From contig NZ_MSCT01000010.1 of NCBI RefSeq assembly GCF_001921865.1, positions 124,001 through 188,000 on the forward strand: a DNA stretch of 64,000 nucleotides, in the 5' to 3' direction. Every line of letters begins with the position of its first letter. Position 1 is the first letter of the stretch. The notes under the pieces are model-generated. The model saw only the letters and a program-made list of their open reading frames with translations, was not told the origin of the DNA and made no database searches. Of this stretch, positions 19,479-28,697 are shown piece after piece. A program made the position numbers and the translations under genes. This DNA comes from Pseudomonas chlororaphis. Lineage in GTDB: Bacteria > Pseudomonadota > Gammaproteobacteria > Pseudomonadales > Pseudomonadaceae.

Positions 19479-19739
19479 ATGTCGTCCTTTATCGAAATGA
19501 TCGAAAACATCACCCCGGACATCTACCAGAGCTTGAAGCTGGCGGTGGAGATCGGCAAATGGTCCGACGGCCGCAAGCTCACCGCCGAGCAGCGCGAGCT
19601 GTCGTTGCAGGCGATGATCGCCTGGGAAATGCACAACCTGCCCGAGGAGCAGCGCACCGGCTACATGGGCCCGCAGGAGTGCGCCTCGAAGTCGGAACCG
19701 GTGGCGAACATCCTGTTCAAGTCGGATGCCATCCATTGA
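19479..19739 (+). CDS. DUF1315 (YeaC-like) protein
   Basis: Small cytoplasmic protein of 86 residues. SSFIEMIENITPDIYQSLK and the segment IGKWSDGRKLTAEQRELSLQ are diagnostic for the YeaC/DUF1315 family. It lies 15 bp after the rhomboid gene and overlaps the probable TTG start of the next gene. Function is unknown; its place in the nadK-pepN run is conserved. Confidence 0.88.
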   Translation: MSSFIEMIENITPDIYQSLKLAVEIGKWSDGRKLTAEQRELSLQAMIAWEMHNLPEEQRTGYMGPQECASKSEPVANILFKSDAIH

Positions 19740-20566
19740 TCGAGATCGGCCGCGGCTCCATCAGTAAAATGTCGGCCCGCCTGGACGGGCCGAACGTGCA
19801 GTACGCCTTTCGTCTTGGCGACACCGAGGTGCCGGTCAACCCGTTGATCGGCAACACCCTGCGCCTGGAATACCTGGGGGCGATCCACTGCACCCATTGC
19901 GGGCGCAAGACCAAGACCAGCTTCAGCCAGGGCTATTGCTACCCGTGCATGACCAAGCTGGCCCAGTGCGATATCTGCATCATGAGCCCGGAACGCTGCC
20001 ACTACGACGCTGGCACTTGCCGCGAACCGTCCTGGGGCGAGCAGTTCTGCATGACCGACCATGTGGTCTACCTGGCCAACTCGTCGGGGATCAAGGTCGG
20101 CATCACCCGGGCCACCCAACTGCCTACCCGCTGGCTTGACCAGGGCGCCAGCCAGGCGCTGCCGATCATGCGCGTGGCCACCCGTCAGCAGTCTGGCTTC
20201 GTCGAGGACCTGTTCCGTACCCAGGTGGCCGACAAGACCAACTGGCGTGCCTTGCTCAAGGGCGACGCACAGGCGGTGGACCTGGCCCAGGTGCGCGACC
20301 AGTTGTTCACCTCCTGCGCCGAGGGCCTGTTGGCCTTGCAGGAGCGTTTCGGCTTGCAGGCGATCCAGCCGGTCACCGATATCGAGCCGATCGAGATTCG
20401 TTACCCGGTCGAGCAGTACCCGGCCAAGATCGTCAGCTTCAACCTGGACAAGAACCCGATTGCCGAAGGCACGCTGCTGGGGATCAAGGGCCAATACCTG
20501 ATCTTCGACACCGGTGTGATCAACATTCGTAAATACACGGCCTACCAGCTCGCCGTGCATCAGTAG
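19736..20566 (+). CDS. DUF2797 family protein (four-Cys cluster plus GIY-YIG-like region)
   Basis: Protein of 276 residues if the TTG at 19736 (overlapping the previous stop) is used, or 265 from ATG 19769; the TTG start is preferred because EIGRGSISKM reads on as family-like sequence. A Cys-rich N-terminal region (CTHCGRKT, YCYPCMTKL, CDICIM) suggests a metal-binding knuckle. The following VVYLANSSGIKVGITR resembles the GIY-YIG nuclease beginning. Activity is unknown. It sits 13 bp before pepN. Confidence 0.85.
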   Translation: MIEIGRGSISKMSARLDGPNVQYAFRLGDTEVPVNPLIGNTLRLEYLGAIHCTHCGRKTKTSFSQGYCYPCMTKLAQCDICIMSPERCHYDAGTCREPSWGEQFCMTDHVVYLANSSGIKVGITRATQLPTRWLDQGASQALPIMRVATRQQSGFVEDLFRTQVADKTNWRALLKGDAQAVDLAQVRDQLFTSCAEGLLALQERFGLQAIQPVTDIEPIEIRYPVEQYPAKIVSFNLDKNPIAEGTLLGIKGQYLIFDTGVINIRKYTAYQLAVHQ

Positions 20567-20579
20567 AAGGATTCGACCC

Positions 20580-23237
20580 ATGCGTACCGAACAACCGAAG
20601 ATGATCTACCTGAAGGACTATCAGGCGCCCGAGTACCTGATCGACGAGACGCACCTGACCTTCGAGTTGTTCGAGGACCACAGCCTGGTCCATGCGCAAC
20701 TGGTGATGCGCCGCAACCCCGCGCGCGGTGCCGGTTTGCCGCCGTTGGTGCTCGACGGCCAGCAGCTGGAGCTGTTGTCGGTGGCCCTGGGCGACCGCGA
20801 GCTGAGCGCCGCCGACTACCAGCTGGACGCCGACCATCTGACCCTGCAGCCAACCAGCGACGCCTTCACGGTCGACACCTGCGTCAGGATCCACCCGGAA
20901 AGCAATACCGCCCTGGAAGGCCTGTACAAGTCCAGCGGCATGTTCTGCACCCAGTGCGAGGCCGAGGGCTTTCGCAAGATCACCTATTACCTCGACCGCC
21001 CGGACGTGATGAGCCGGTTCACCACCACGGTGGTGGCCGAGCAGCACAGCTACCCGGTGCTGCTGTCCAACGGCAACCCGATCGCCAGCGGCCCGGGCGA
21101 AGACGGCCGGCACTGGGCGACCTGGGAAGACCCGTTCATGAAGCCGGCCTACCTGTTCGCCCTGGTGGCGGGCGATCTGTGGTGCGTCGAGGACAGTTTC
21201 CGCACGATGAGCGGCCGCGACGTGGCGCTGCGCATTTATGTCGAGCCGGAAAACATCGACAAGTGCCAGCACGCCATGACCAGCCTGAAGAAGTCCATGC
21301 GCTGGGACGAAGAAACCTACGGCCGCGAGTACGACCTGGACATCTTCATGATTGTCGCGGTCAACGACTTCAACATGGGCGCCATGGAGAACAAGGGCCT
21401 CAACATCTTCAACTCCAGCGCCGTGCTGGCCCGCGCCGAGACCGCCACCGACGCCGCGCACCAGCGGGTCGAGGCGATCGTCGCCCACGAATATTTCCAC
21501 AACTGGTCGGGCAACCGCGTGACCTGCCGCGACTGGTTCCAGCTGTCGCTCAAGGAAGGTTTCACCGTGTTCCGCGACGCCGGGTTCTCCGCCGACATGA
21601 ACTCGCGCACGGTCAAGCGCATCCAGGACGTGGCCTACCTGCGCACCCACCAGTTCGCCGAAGACGCCGGCCCCATGGCCCACGCCGTGCGCCCGGAAAG
21701 CTTTATCGAGATTTCCAACTTCTACACCCTGACCGTATACGAGAAGGGCTCGGAAGTGGTCGGCATGATCCGCACCCTGGTGGGCGCCGAAGGCTTCCGC
21801 AAGGGCAGTGACCTGTACTTCGAGCGACACGACGGCCAGGCCGTGACCTGCGACGATTTCGTCAAGGCCATGGAAGACGCCAACGGCATCGACCTCACTC
21901 AGTTCAAACGCTGGTACAGCCAGGCCGGTACGCCGCGGTTGGCGGTCAGCGAGTCTTACGACGCGACGGCCAAGACCTACAGCCTGACCTTCCGCCAGAG
22001 CTACCCGCAGACACCGGACAAGCAGGAAAAACAGCCGTTCGTGATTCCGGTCGAGCTGGGCCTGCTGGACGCCAAGGGCGCGCCGATTGCCCTGCGCCTG
22101 GCCGGTGAAAGCGCCGCGCAGGGCACCTCGCGGGTGATCTCGGTGACCGAAGCCGAACAGACGTTCACCTTCGTCGACATCGCCGCCCAACCGTTGCCGT
22201 CGCTGCTGCGCGGCTTCTCGGCGCCGGTGAAACTGAGCTTCCCCTACAGCCGCGACCAGCTGATGTTCCTCATGCAGCACGACAGCGACGGTTTCAATCG
22301 CTGGGATGCCGGCCAGCAGTTGGCCGTGCAGGTATTGCAGGAATTGATCGCCCAGCATCAGCAGGGCGCAGCGCTGGTCATGGATCAGCGTCTGGTCACC
22401 GTGCTGGGCACCGTGCTGGCCGACGACCGCCTGGACCCGGCCATGGTCGCGGAAATGCTCTCGCTGCCGGGCGAGGCTTACCTGACCGAGATCAGCGAGG
22501 TGGCGGACGTCGAGGCCATTCATGCGGCGCGCGAGTTCGCCCGCCAGCAACTGGCCGCCAGCCTGTACGACGCGTTGTGGGCGCGTTACCAGGCCAACCG
22601 CGAAGTCTCCCGCAGCACCGAATACATGGCCGAATCCGCGCACTTCGCCCGTCGCGCCCTGCAGAACATCGCGCTGTCGTACTTGATGCTTGCCGAGAAG
22701 CCCGACGTGCTGGCGGCGGCCATCGAACAGTTCGACGCCGCCGACAACATGACCGAGCGCCTGACCGCCCTGGCGGTACTGGTCAACTCGCCATTCGAGG
22801 CCGAGAAGGCCAAGGCCCTGGCGGTGTTCGCCGAGCACTTCAAGGACAACGCGCTGGTCATGGACCAGTGGTTCAGCGTCCAGGCCGGCAGCCCCTTGCC
22901 GGGTGGGCTGGAGCGGGTCAAGGCGTTGATGCAGCACCCGGCGTTCAATATCAAGAACCCGAACAAGGTCCGCGCCTTGATCGGTGCCTTCGCCGGGCAG
23001 AACCTGATCAACTTCCACGCGGCGGACGGCTCCGGCTACCGCTTCCTGGCGGACCTGGTGATCCAGCTCAACGGCTTCAACCCGCAGATCGCCTCGCGGC
23101 AACTGGCGCCGCTGACCCGCTGGCGCAAGTACGACAGTGCCCGCCAGGCACTGATGAAGGCCGAGCTGGAGCGCATCCGCGCCTCCGGCGAGCTGTCCAG
23201 CGACGTGTTCGAAGTGGTCAGCAAAAGCCTCGCCTGA
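20580..23237 (+). CDS. pepN: Aminopeptidase N
   Basis: M1 family zinc aminopeptidase of 885 residues, cytoplasmic, removing N-terminal residues from peptides late in protein breakdown. Substrate-recognition motif GAMENKGLNIF and zinc motif HEYFHNW with the downstream Glu in LKEGFTVFRD lie at about residues 260-325. The C-terminal helical domain is complete (to SKSLA). The start ATG 20580 follows an AGAAGG site. A clear terminator follows the stop, ending the nadK-pepN unit. Confidence 0.97.
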   Translation: MRTEQPKMIYLKDYQAPEYLIDETHLTFELFEDHSLVHAQLVMRRNPARGAGLPPLVLDGQQLELLSVALGDRELSAADYQLDADHLTLQPTSDAFTVDTCVRIHPESNTALEGLYKSSGMFCTQCEAEGFRKITYYLDRPDVMSRFTTTVVAEQHSYPVLLSNGNPIASGPGEDGRHWATWEDPFMKPAYLFALVAGDLWCVEDSFRTMSGRDVALRIYVEPENIDKCQHAMTSLKKSMRWDEETYGREYDLDIFMIVAVNDFNMGAMENKGLNIFNSSAVLARAETATDAAHQRVEAIVAHEYFHNWSGNRVTCRDWFQLSLKEGFTVFRDAGFSADMNSRTVKRIQDVAYLRTHQFAEDAGPMAHAVRPESFIEISNFYTLTVYEKGSEVVGMIRTLVGAEGFRKGSDLYFERHDGQAVTCDDFVKAMEDANGIDLTQFKRWYSQAGTPRLAVSESYDATAKTYSLTFRQSYPQTPDKQEKQPFVIPVELGLLDAKGAPIALRLAGESAAQGTSRVISVTEAEQTFTFVDIAAQPLPSLLRGFSAPVKLSFPYSRDQLMFLMQHDSDGFNRWDAGQQLAVQVLQELIAQHQQGAALVMDQRLVTVLGTVLADDRLDPAMVAEMLSLPGEAYLTEISEVADVEAIHAAREFARQQLAASLYDALWARYQANREVSRSTEYMAESAHFARRALQNIALSYLMLAEKPDVLAAAIEQFDAADNMTERLTALAVLVNSPFEAEKAKALAVFAEHFKDNALVMDQWFSVQAGSPLPGGLERVKALMQHPAFNIKNPNKVRALIGAFAGQNLINFHAADGSGYRFLADLVIQLNGFNPQIASRQLAPLTRWRKYDSARQALMKAELERIRASGELSSDVFEVVSKSLA

Positions 23238-23247
23238 GTGCATTCAG

Positions 23248-23281
23248 CCCAAGCCACGACTGCTGTTGTGGCTTGGGTTTT
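23248..23281 (+). terminator. Rho-independent terminator after pepN
   Basis: A perfect 10-bp stem CCCAAGCCAC (23248-23257) pairs with GTGGCTTGGG (23268-23277) and is followed by TTTT. It lies 10 nt past the pepN stop and isolates the DUF2971 gene from the housekeeping operon. Confidence 0.9.
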
Positions 23282-23421
23282 CAGTTGTTCAAATCTAACG
23301 GTTTCAATCGTTCGGGACGGAATTTCCTGCCCGTTCGATTGCGTGGGCGGTTATCTCTGGCTATTTGGGCCGGCGTGTACTGTTTGGCTTGATGGAAGCC
23401 CGGGAAGGCGGAAAGTCTTTA

Positions 23422-24879
23422 ATGATGGACAAGTTTTTATATCGGTTCAGGCCTGCTGCAAGGCTGCTTGGCGGCAAGGATGATCAGGGCGTCGAACAAC
23501 CGGGCGAGCTGGAAAACCTGGAAATCTATTTTGCCGCTCCCGAACAGTTGAACGACCCGCTGGAGGGGTACCGGGAAGTGTTCTGGGCAGGCGATACCCT
23601 TCTTTGGAAAAACTTGCTGAAGCATTATCTGTTGTTGCTGGCGTTGAAAAGCTGGGAACTCATGCTGCTGGGCGATGGTGAAAGATATTCCAATGCCCTG
23701 AAGGTTCATGCGCGTGTGTCCCGTCTGGAGCCGACTTGCGCCACGTGCTTTGCCGAAATGCTTGAGAAGCTGTTCGCCGATAGCGTTATCCAGTCTTACA
23801 TCGCTGCGCTGAGCAAAGACCAAAGACGCTGTTACCAGCCTGAACTCATTCATCATCTTGTCCGGTTGCACCCCATTTTTCTGTCCGTGGTTTTCCAGGT
23901 GAACAAGGACACCTGGATCGGCAGCCTGCGTTACGAGCCGATGGCTGAAAATGCGGATGAAAAAAACGCTCGGTACTCGACTGAGCTTGCCCGGATTGCC
24001 TTGGAGGATACCGACGAAAAACGTTTCAGCTACTACCGTGAGGCTGCCTTGGACAAGGCGATGTTCGACATCATGATGGGTAATGTCGGACACCGGTTTT
24101 TCAGTGGCGAGAAGGCCGTGGGCATGAACTCCTTGATCCGCGAGTTTCCCCATGGGTTCGTCAAGGCCCTGGATGAACTGATGTACCCCAGATGGTACGT
24201 GGCCTGCTTTATGGACGAGTGCAGGAACTCATCGATCTGGGGCTCCTATGGCGGGAACCATAAGGCGATATGCCTGAAGTTCAAGGTCGACAGCCATCAG
24301 GCAGGGCACAGCCTGAAGTTGAAGATGCCCAAGGAAAGCCTGGACGACAGGCTTGTTTACGATTTCAAAAACATGCCTTTCCAGGAGGTTTCCTACAGTC
24401 GGGAGTTTTCCCATGTCGACTTTTTTCGAACGATGGGCAATACCTCGCCCGAGGCGCTGCTGGAGGATTGGCATTTCGATAGCAACCTCTTTTCTTTCAG
24501 CTCCAGTTTCGAATGGCTGTTTTCAGAAGACAGGCAGGCGACTGCCAGGCACTTCGAGAAATTCAACGCCATCTTGACCTCGAAACTCAGCCACTGGGAG
24601 TCGGAGAAGGAGTTCCGGATCGTGCTCAAGTCCAATATGGATCTGCGCGACGGGGCGAAAAGAAAGGTGCGGTACAAGTTCAAAAGCCTGGACGGTTTGA
24701 TTTTTGGCATAGCGACCCCTGTCGCCGACAAGATCAGGGCCATAGAGGTCGTCAAGGCATTGTGTGACAAGCACAAGAGAAAGACTTTCAACTTTTACCA
24801 GGCCTATTACGATCCGGCCTCGAAAGCCATTGGTTATGACTTGCTCGACGTCTTGGGATTTCCCCGCACACTTACGTAG
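23422..24879 (+). CDS. DUF2971 domain protein, probable accessory gene
   Basis: Cytoplasmic protein of 485 residues starting MMDKFLYRFRPA at ATG 23422 (or 23425), with a GGCGGAAAG site upstream. DUF2971 features are seen: YRFRP start, IYFAAPEQLNDPLEG, ACFMDECRNSSIWGSYGGNH, LSHWESEKEFRIVL and LDGLIFGIATPV. It has more AT-rich codons than its neighbours and stands alone between the pepN terminator and the next promoter. DUF2971 genes are scattered in bacterial accessory regions and some lie near defence genes, but no biochemical role is established here. It replaces genes found at this point in P. aeruginosa, as far as remembered. Confidence 0.75.
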   Translation: MMDKFLYRFRPAARLLGGKDDQGVEQPGELENLEIYFAAPEQLNDPLEGYREVFWAGDTLLWKNLLKHYLLLLALKSWELMLLGDGERYSNALKVHARVSRLEPTCATCFAEMLEKLFADSVIQSYIAALSKDQRRCYQPELIHHLVRLHPIFLSVVFQVNKDTWIGSLRYEPMAENADEKNARYSTELARIALEDTDEKRFSYYREAALDKAMFDIMMGNVGHRFFSGEKAVGMNSLIREFPHGFVKALDELMYPRWYVACFMDECRNSSIWGSYGGNHKAICLKFKVDSHQAGHSLKLKMPKESLDDRLVYDFKNMPFQEVSYSREFSHVDFFRTMGNTSPEALLEDWHFDSNLFSFSSSFEWLFSEDRQATARHFEKFNAILTSKLSHWESEKEFRIVLKSNMDLRDGAKRKVRYKFKSLDGLIFGIATPVADKIRAIEVVKALCDKHKRKTFNFYQAYYDPASKAIGYDLLDVLGFPRTLT

Positions 24880-24905
24880 AACGCTGCTTGGCGCAGGCGC
24901 CCTTG

Positions 24906-24930
24906 ATAAAGGCTCCATAGTGGCCTTTAT
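24906..24930 (+). terminator. Possible terminator hairpin after the DUF2971 gene
   Basis: A perfect 8-bp inverted repeat ATAAAGGC (24906-24913) and GCCTTTAT (24923-24930) with a 9-nt loop lies 26 nt after the stop. It lacks a proper T-run, so termination is a guess. The remaining 230 bp to the next gene contain only the promoter-like sequence at 25009. Confidence 0.45.
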
Positions 24931-25008
24931 TCATCATGGCGCCGAATGCCGGGCCATTCAGCTTTCCGCACCGGGCCGCCGGGTTAACAAAAGATAACGT
25001 GGCGTCGA

Positions 25009-25038
25009 TTGTCAGACGTTTCTAAAGCCCGATAGGAT
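25009..25038 (+). promoter_or_regulatory. Candidate sigma-70 promoter for the YCF48-RND pair
   Basis: TTGTCA (25009-25014) and TAGGAT (25033-25038) are separated by 18 bp, giving fair matches to -35 and -10. The implied leader to ATG 25160 is about 115 nt. Recognition is by eye only. Confidence 0.4.
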
Positions 25039-25159
25039 AAGCCAGCTTCCGAAGGGGCTCTAGATTGCAGGTTTCAGGACGATGTCCGAAGCCAGCAGAC
25101 CCCGAACGGCGCCCTGTAAAGGTTGAACGACCTAACAATAATAATGGGGGAGATGGTCT

Positions 25160-26209
25160 ATGAGTGAGCCTGTCATGGGTGTGAGTTCCTGCCGCCCGCC
25201 GGCTTTGCGCAGATTTGCGTTGCTGGCTACAGCGCTCTCGCTGTTGGGGGTCGCCCTGTTGCCGGCTCCCGTCCAGGCTGCCGCCGCCGCGGCGGACACG
25301 GTCTATTCCACGGCATCGGCCAAGGCCAGCAAAGGCCTGATGCTCGACATCGCCCACGCCGGCCCGCGCCTGGTCGCGGTGGGCGACCGTGGGCACATTC
25401 TCTATTCCGACGACCAGGGCCAGACCTGGATCCAGGCCAAGGTGCCGAGCCGGCAATTGCTGACCGCGGTCTATTTCGTCGACGACAAGCATGGCTGGGC
25501 CGTCGGCCACGATGCCCAGGTGCTGGCCAGCGAAGACGGCGGCCTGACCTGGACCAAGCAATTCGAGGACCTCAAGCGCGAAGCGCCGCTGCTGGATGTC
25601 TGGTTCCAGGACACCCAGAGCGGTTTTGCCGTGGGCGCCTACGGTGCGCTGCTGGCTACCACCGACGGCGGCAAAAACTGGGAAGACGTCAGCGACCGCC
25701 TGGACAACGAAGACCAGTACCACCTCAACGCCATCGCCGCGGTCAAGGATTCCGGTCTGTTCATCGTCGGCGAGCAGGGCAGCATGTTCCGTTCCGCCGA
25801 CTGGGGGCAGACCTGGGAGCGCCTGGAAGGGCCTTATGAAGGTTCGTTCTTCGGTGTGATCGGCACCGCCCAGCCCGCCACGCTGCTGGCTTACGGCCTG
25901 CGCGGCAACCTCTATCGTTCCACTGATTTCGGCAGCACCTGGGAGCAGGTCGAGCTCAAGGCGGCCCGCGGCAGCCTCGAGTTCGGCTTGTCCGGGGCGA
26001 CCTTGCTCGACGACGGTTCGCTGGTGATCGTCGGCAATGGCGGCAGCGTGGTGCGCAGTACCGACAACGGCGTGACCTTCAGCGTCTACAACCGGCCGGA
26101 TCGCATCTCCCTGGCCGCGGTGACGGCGGCCGGCAATGGCAACCTGATTCTGGCGGGGCAGGGCGGTGTGCGCTCGACCTCGGCGGACGGCGCCGATCTC
26201 GGAAAATAA
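25160..26209 (+). CDS. YCF48-related exported beta-propeller protein
   Basis: Periplasmic protein of 349 residues with a signal peptide (hydrophobic LLATALSLLGVALLPA, cleavage near VQAA). It is built of BNR/YCF48 repeats, for example GDRGHILYSDDQGQTW, GHDAQVLASEDGGLTW, GAYGALLATTDGGKNW and GGSVVRSTDNGVTF, forming a seven-bladed propeller as in the photosystem II assembly factor HCF136. A strong GGGGGAG site precedes ATG 25160. It is followed 47 bp later by an MMPL/RND transporter; such pairs recur in pseudomonads and are thought to work together in the envelope, but the cargo is unknown. Confidence 0.85.
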   Translation: MSEPVMGVSSCRPPALRRFALLATALSLLGVALLPAPVQAAAAAADTVYSTASAKASKGLMLDIAHAGPRLVAVGDRGHILYSDDQGQTWIQAKVPSRQLLTAVYFVDDKHGWAVGHDAQVLASEDGGLTWTKQFEDLKREAPLLDVWFQDTQSGFAVGAYGALLATTDGGKNWEDVSDRLDNEDQYHLNAIAAVKDSGLFIVGEQGSMFRSADWGQTWERLEGPYEGSFFGVIGTAQPATLLAYGLRGNLYRSTDFGSTWEQVELKAARGSLEFGLSGATLLDDGSLVIVGNGGSVVRSTDNGVTFSVYNRPDRISLAAVTAAGNGNLILAGQGGVRSTSADGADLGK

Positions 26210-26256
26210 TCAGGGCAAGCAAGCCGGGCCAATAATAAGAAGGCGGGAACACTTCC

Positions 26257-28632
26257 ATGAGCAGTCATCAAACCGACAAGGCGACGTTTCTCGAACGTCT
26301 GATTTTCAACAACCGCCCGGCAGTGATCGTCATCTGCCTGCTGGTCAGCATCTTCCTGTTCTGGCAGGCCACGCTGATCAAGCCGTCCACCAGCTTCGAA
26401 AAAATGATCCCGCTCGAGCATCCTTTCATCGAGAAGATGATGGAGCACCGCAACGACCTGGCGAACCTGGGCAACACCGTGCGTATCTCGGTGGAAGCCA
26501 AGGACGGCGATATCTTCACCAAGGACTACATGGAGACCCTGCGGCAGATCCACGACGAGGTGTTCTACATCTCCGGCGTCGACCGCTCGGGCCTCAAATC
26601 GCTGTGGAGCCCCAGCGTGCGCTGGACCGAGGTGACGGAGGAGGGCTTCGCCGGCGGCGAAGTGATTCCGCAGAGCTACAACGGTTCGGCCGACAGTCTC
26701 GATCTTTTGCGCAACAACGTGCTCAAGTCGGGGCAGGTCGGGCGCCTGGTGGCCAACGACTTCAAGTCAAGCATCGTCGACATTCCGCTGCTGGAGTCCT
26801 ACCCGGACCCGGAAGACCAGGGCAAGCTGCTGGCCCTGGACTATCAGAAGTTCTCCCACCAGCTTGAAGAGAAGATCCGCGACAAGTTCGAGGCGCAGAA
26901 CCCCAATGTGAAGATTCACATCGTCGGCTTCGCCAAGAAGGTCGGCGACCTGATCGACGGCCTGATCATGGTGGTGATGTTCTTCGGCATCGCCTTCCTG
27001 ATCACCCTGGTGCTGCTCTACTGGTTCACCTGGTGCATCCGCAGCACCATCGCCGTGCTGATCACCACCCTGGTGGCGGTGGTCTGGCAACTGGGCCTGA
27101 TGCACGCCGTGGGCTTTGGTCTCGATCCGTATTCGATGCTGGTGCCGTTCCTGATCTTCGCCATCGGCATCTCCCACGGCGTACAGAAAATCAACGGTAT
27201 CGCCCTGCAATCCGGCGCCGCCGACAACGCCCTGACTGCGGCCCGGCGCACCTTCCGCCAGCTGTTCCTGCCGGGGATGATCGCGATCCTCGCGGATGCG
27301 GTGGGCTTCATCACCTTGTTGATCATCGACATCGGGGTGATCCGCGAGCTGGCCATCGGCGCGTCCATCGGCGTGGCGGTGATTGTGTTCACCAACCTGA
27401 TCCTGCTGCCGGTGGCGATTTCCTATGTCGGCATCAGCAAGCGCGCGATCGAGCGCAGCAAGAAGGACGCGACCCGCGAGCATCCGTTCTGGCGCCTGCT
27501 GGCCAACTTCGCCAGCCCGAAAGTCGCCCCGGTGTCGATCGTCCTGGCCCTGCTGGCCTTCGGCGGCGGCCTCTGGTACAGCCAGAACCTGAAGATCGGC
27601 GACCTCGACCAGGGCGCGCCGGAGCTGCGCCCGGACTCGCGCTACAACAAGGACAACAACTTCATCATCAGCAACTATTCCACCAGCTCCGACGTGCTGG
27701 TGGTGATGGTCAAGACCGCGTCCGAAGGCTGCTCGCGCTACGAAGCCATGGCGCCGATCGACGAGCTGATGTGGAAGATGCAGAACACCGAGGGCGTGCA
27801 GTCGGCGATCTCCCTGGTGACCGTGTCCAAGCAGATGATCAAGGGCATGAATGAGGGCAACCTGAAATGGGAAACCCTGTCGCGCAACCCGGACGTGCTG
27901 AACAACTCCATCGCCCGCGCCGACGGCCTGTACAACAACAATTGCTCGCTGGCGCCGGTGCTGATCTTCCTCAACGACCACAAGGCCGAGACCCTGGACC
28001 GCGCGGTGCACGCGGTGCAGGAGTTCGCCAAGGAGAACAACAAGGACGGCCTGGAATTCCTCCTGGCGGCGGGTAACGCCGGGATCGAGGCGGCCACCAA
28101 CGAGGTGATCAAGAAGTCCGAGTTGACCATCCTGGTGCTGGTGTACATCTGCGTGGCGGTGATGTGCATGATCACCTTCCGCTCCTGGGCGGCGACCCTG
28201 TGCATTGTCCTGCCGCTGGTATTGACCTCGGTGCTGGGTAACGCGCTGATGGCGTTCATGGGCATCGGCGTCAAGGTCGCGACCCTGCCGGTGGTGGCGC
28301 TCGGGGTGGGGATCGGCGTGGACTACGGGATCTACATCTACAGCCGCCTGGAAAGTTTCCTGCGCGCGGGCCTGCCGTTGCAGGAAGCCTACTACCAGAC
28401 CCTGAAATCCACCGGCAAGGCGGTGCTGTTCACTGGCTTGTGCCTGGCGATCGGCGTGGCCACCTGGATCTTCTCGGCTATCAAGTTCCAGGCCGACATG
28501 GGCCTGATGCTGACCTTCATGCTCCTGTGGAACATGTTCGGCGCGCTGTGGCTGCTGCCGGCGCTGGCGCGGTTCCTGATCAAGCCGGAGAAGCTCGCCG
28601 GGCAGAAGGGCAACTCGCTGTTCGCCCACTAA
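26257..28632 (+). CDS. RND/MMPL family transporter
   Basis: Inner-membrane transporter of 791 residues. It has an N-terminal membrane segment (AVIVICLLVSIFLFWQATL), a periplasmic loop, five more segments around residue 230-390 (from GLIMVVMFFGIAFLITLVLL), then a repeat of the same plan with the C-terminal half ending near the stop. GVGIGVDYGIYIYSRLE is the sterol-sensing/MMPL signature. It resembles the hopanoid/lipid exporter class more than the drug RND class, which is longer. It is partnered with the YCF48 protein upstream and followed by a terminator. Confidence 0.88.
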   Translation: MSSHQTDKATFLERLIFNNRPAVIVICLLVSIFLFWQATLIKPSTSFEKMIPLEHPFIEKMMEHRNDLANLGNTVRISVEAKDGDIFTKDYMETLRQIHDEVFYISGVDRSGLKSLWSPSVRWTEVTEEGFAGGEVIPQSYNGSADSLDLLRNNVLKSGQVGRLVANDFKSSIVDIPLLESYPDPEDQGKLLALDYQKFSHQLEEKIRDKFEAQNPNVKIHIVGFAKKVGDLIDGLIMVVMFFGIAFLITLVLLYWFTWCIRSTIAVLITTLVAVVWQLGLMHAVGFGLDPYSMLVPFLIFAIGISHGVQKINGIALQSGAADNALTAARRTFRQLFLPGMIAILADAVGFITLLIIDIGVIRELAIGASIGVAVIVFTNLILLPVAISYVGISKRAIERSKKDATREHPFWRLLANFASPKVAPVSIVLALLAFGGGLWYSQNLKIGDLDQGAPELRPDSRYNKDNNFIISNYSTSSDVLVVMVKTASEGCSRYEAMAPIDELMWKMQNTEGVQSAISLVTVSKQMIKGMNEGNLKWETLSRNPDVLNNSIARADGLYNNNCSLAPVLIFLNDHKAETLDRAVHAVQEFAKENNKDGLEFLLAAGNAGIEAATNEVIKKSELTILVLVYICVAVMCMITFRSWAATLCIVLPLVLTSVLGNALMAFMGIGVKVATLPVVALGVGIGVDYGIYIYSRLESFLRAGLPLQEAYYQTLKSTGKAVLFTGLCLAIGVATWIFSAIKFQADMGLMLTFMLLWNMFGALWLLPALARFLIKPEKLAGQKGNSLFAH

Positions 28633-28650
28633 GCCGCAAGGCTCCAGATA

Positions 28651-28679
28651 AAACCGCGACCCAGGTCGCGGTTTTTTTA
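28651..28679 (+). terminator. Rho-independent terminator after the RND transporter
   Basis: AACCGCGACC pairs with GGTCGCGGTT across a short CA loop and runs into a T-run of seven. It lies about 20 nt after the stop and before the REP array. Confidence 0.88.
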
Positions 28680-28697
28680 TGCCCGGACGCTGGACCG

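Noticed and set aside
20520..23243. Minus-strand open frame of about 900 codons across pepN
   Set aside because: Antisense to a complete aminopeptidase N with all motifs; composition is low-complexity Val/Gly/His-rich as expected for a shadow frame.
25009..25017. TTGTCAGAC resembling the GntR palindrome
   Set aside because: Only 9 of 11 positions are shared and the second arm is missing; better explained as a -35 box.
23422..28632. Defence island
   Set aside because: Only the DUF2971 gene is atypical; no restriction, toxin-antitoxin, retron, CBASS or similar genes are adjacent.
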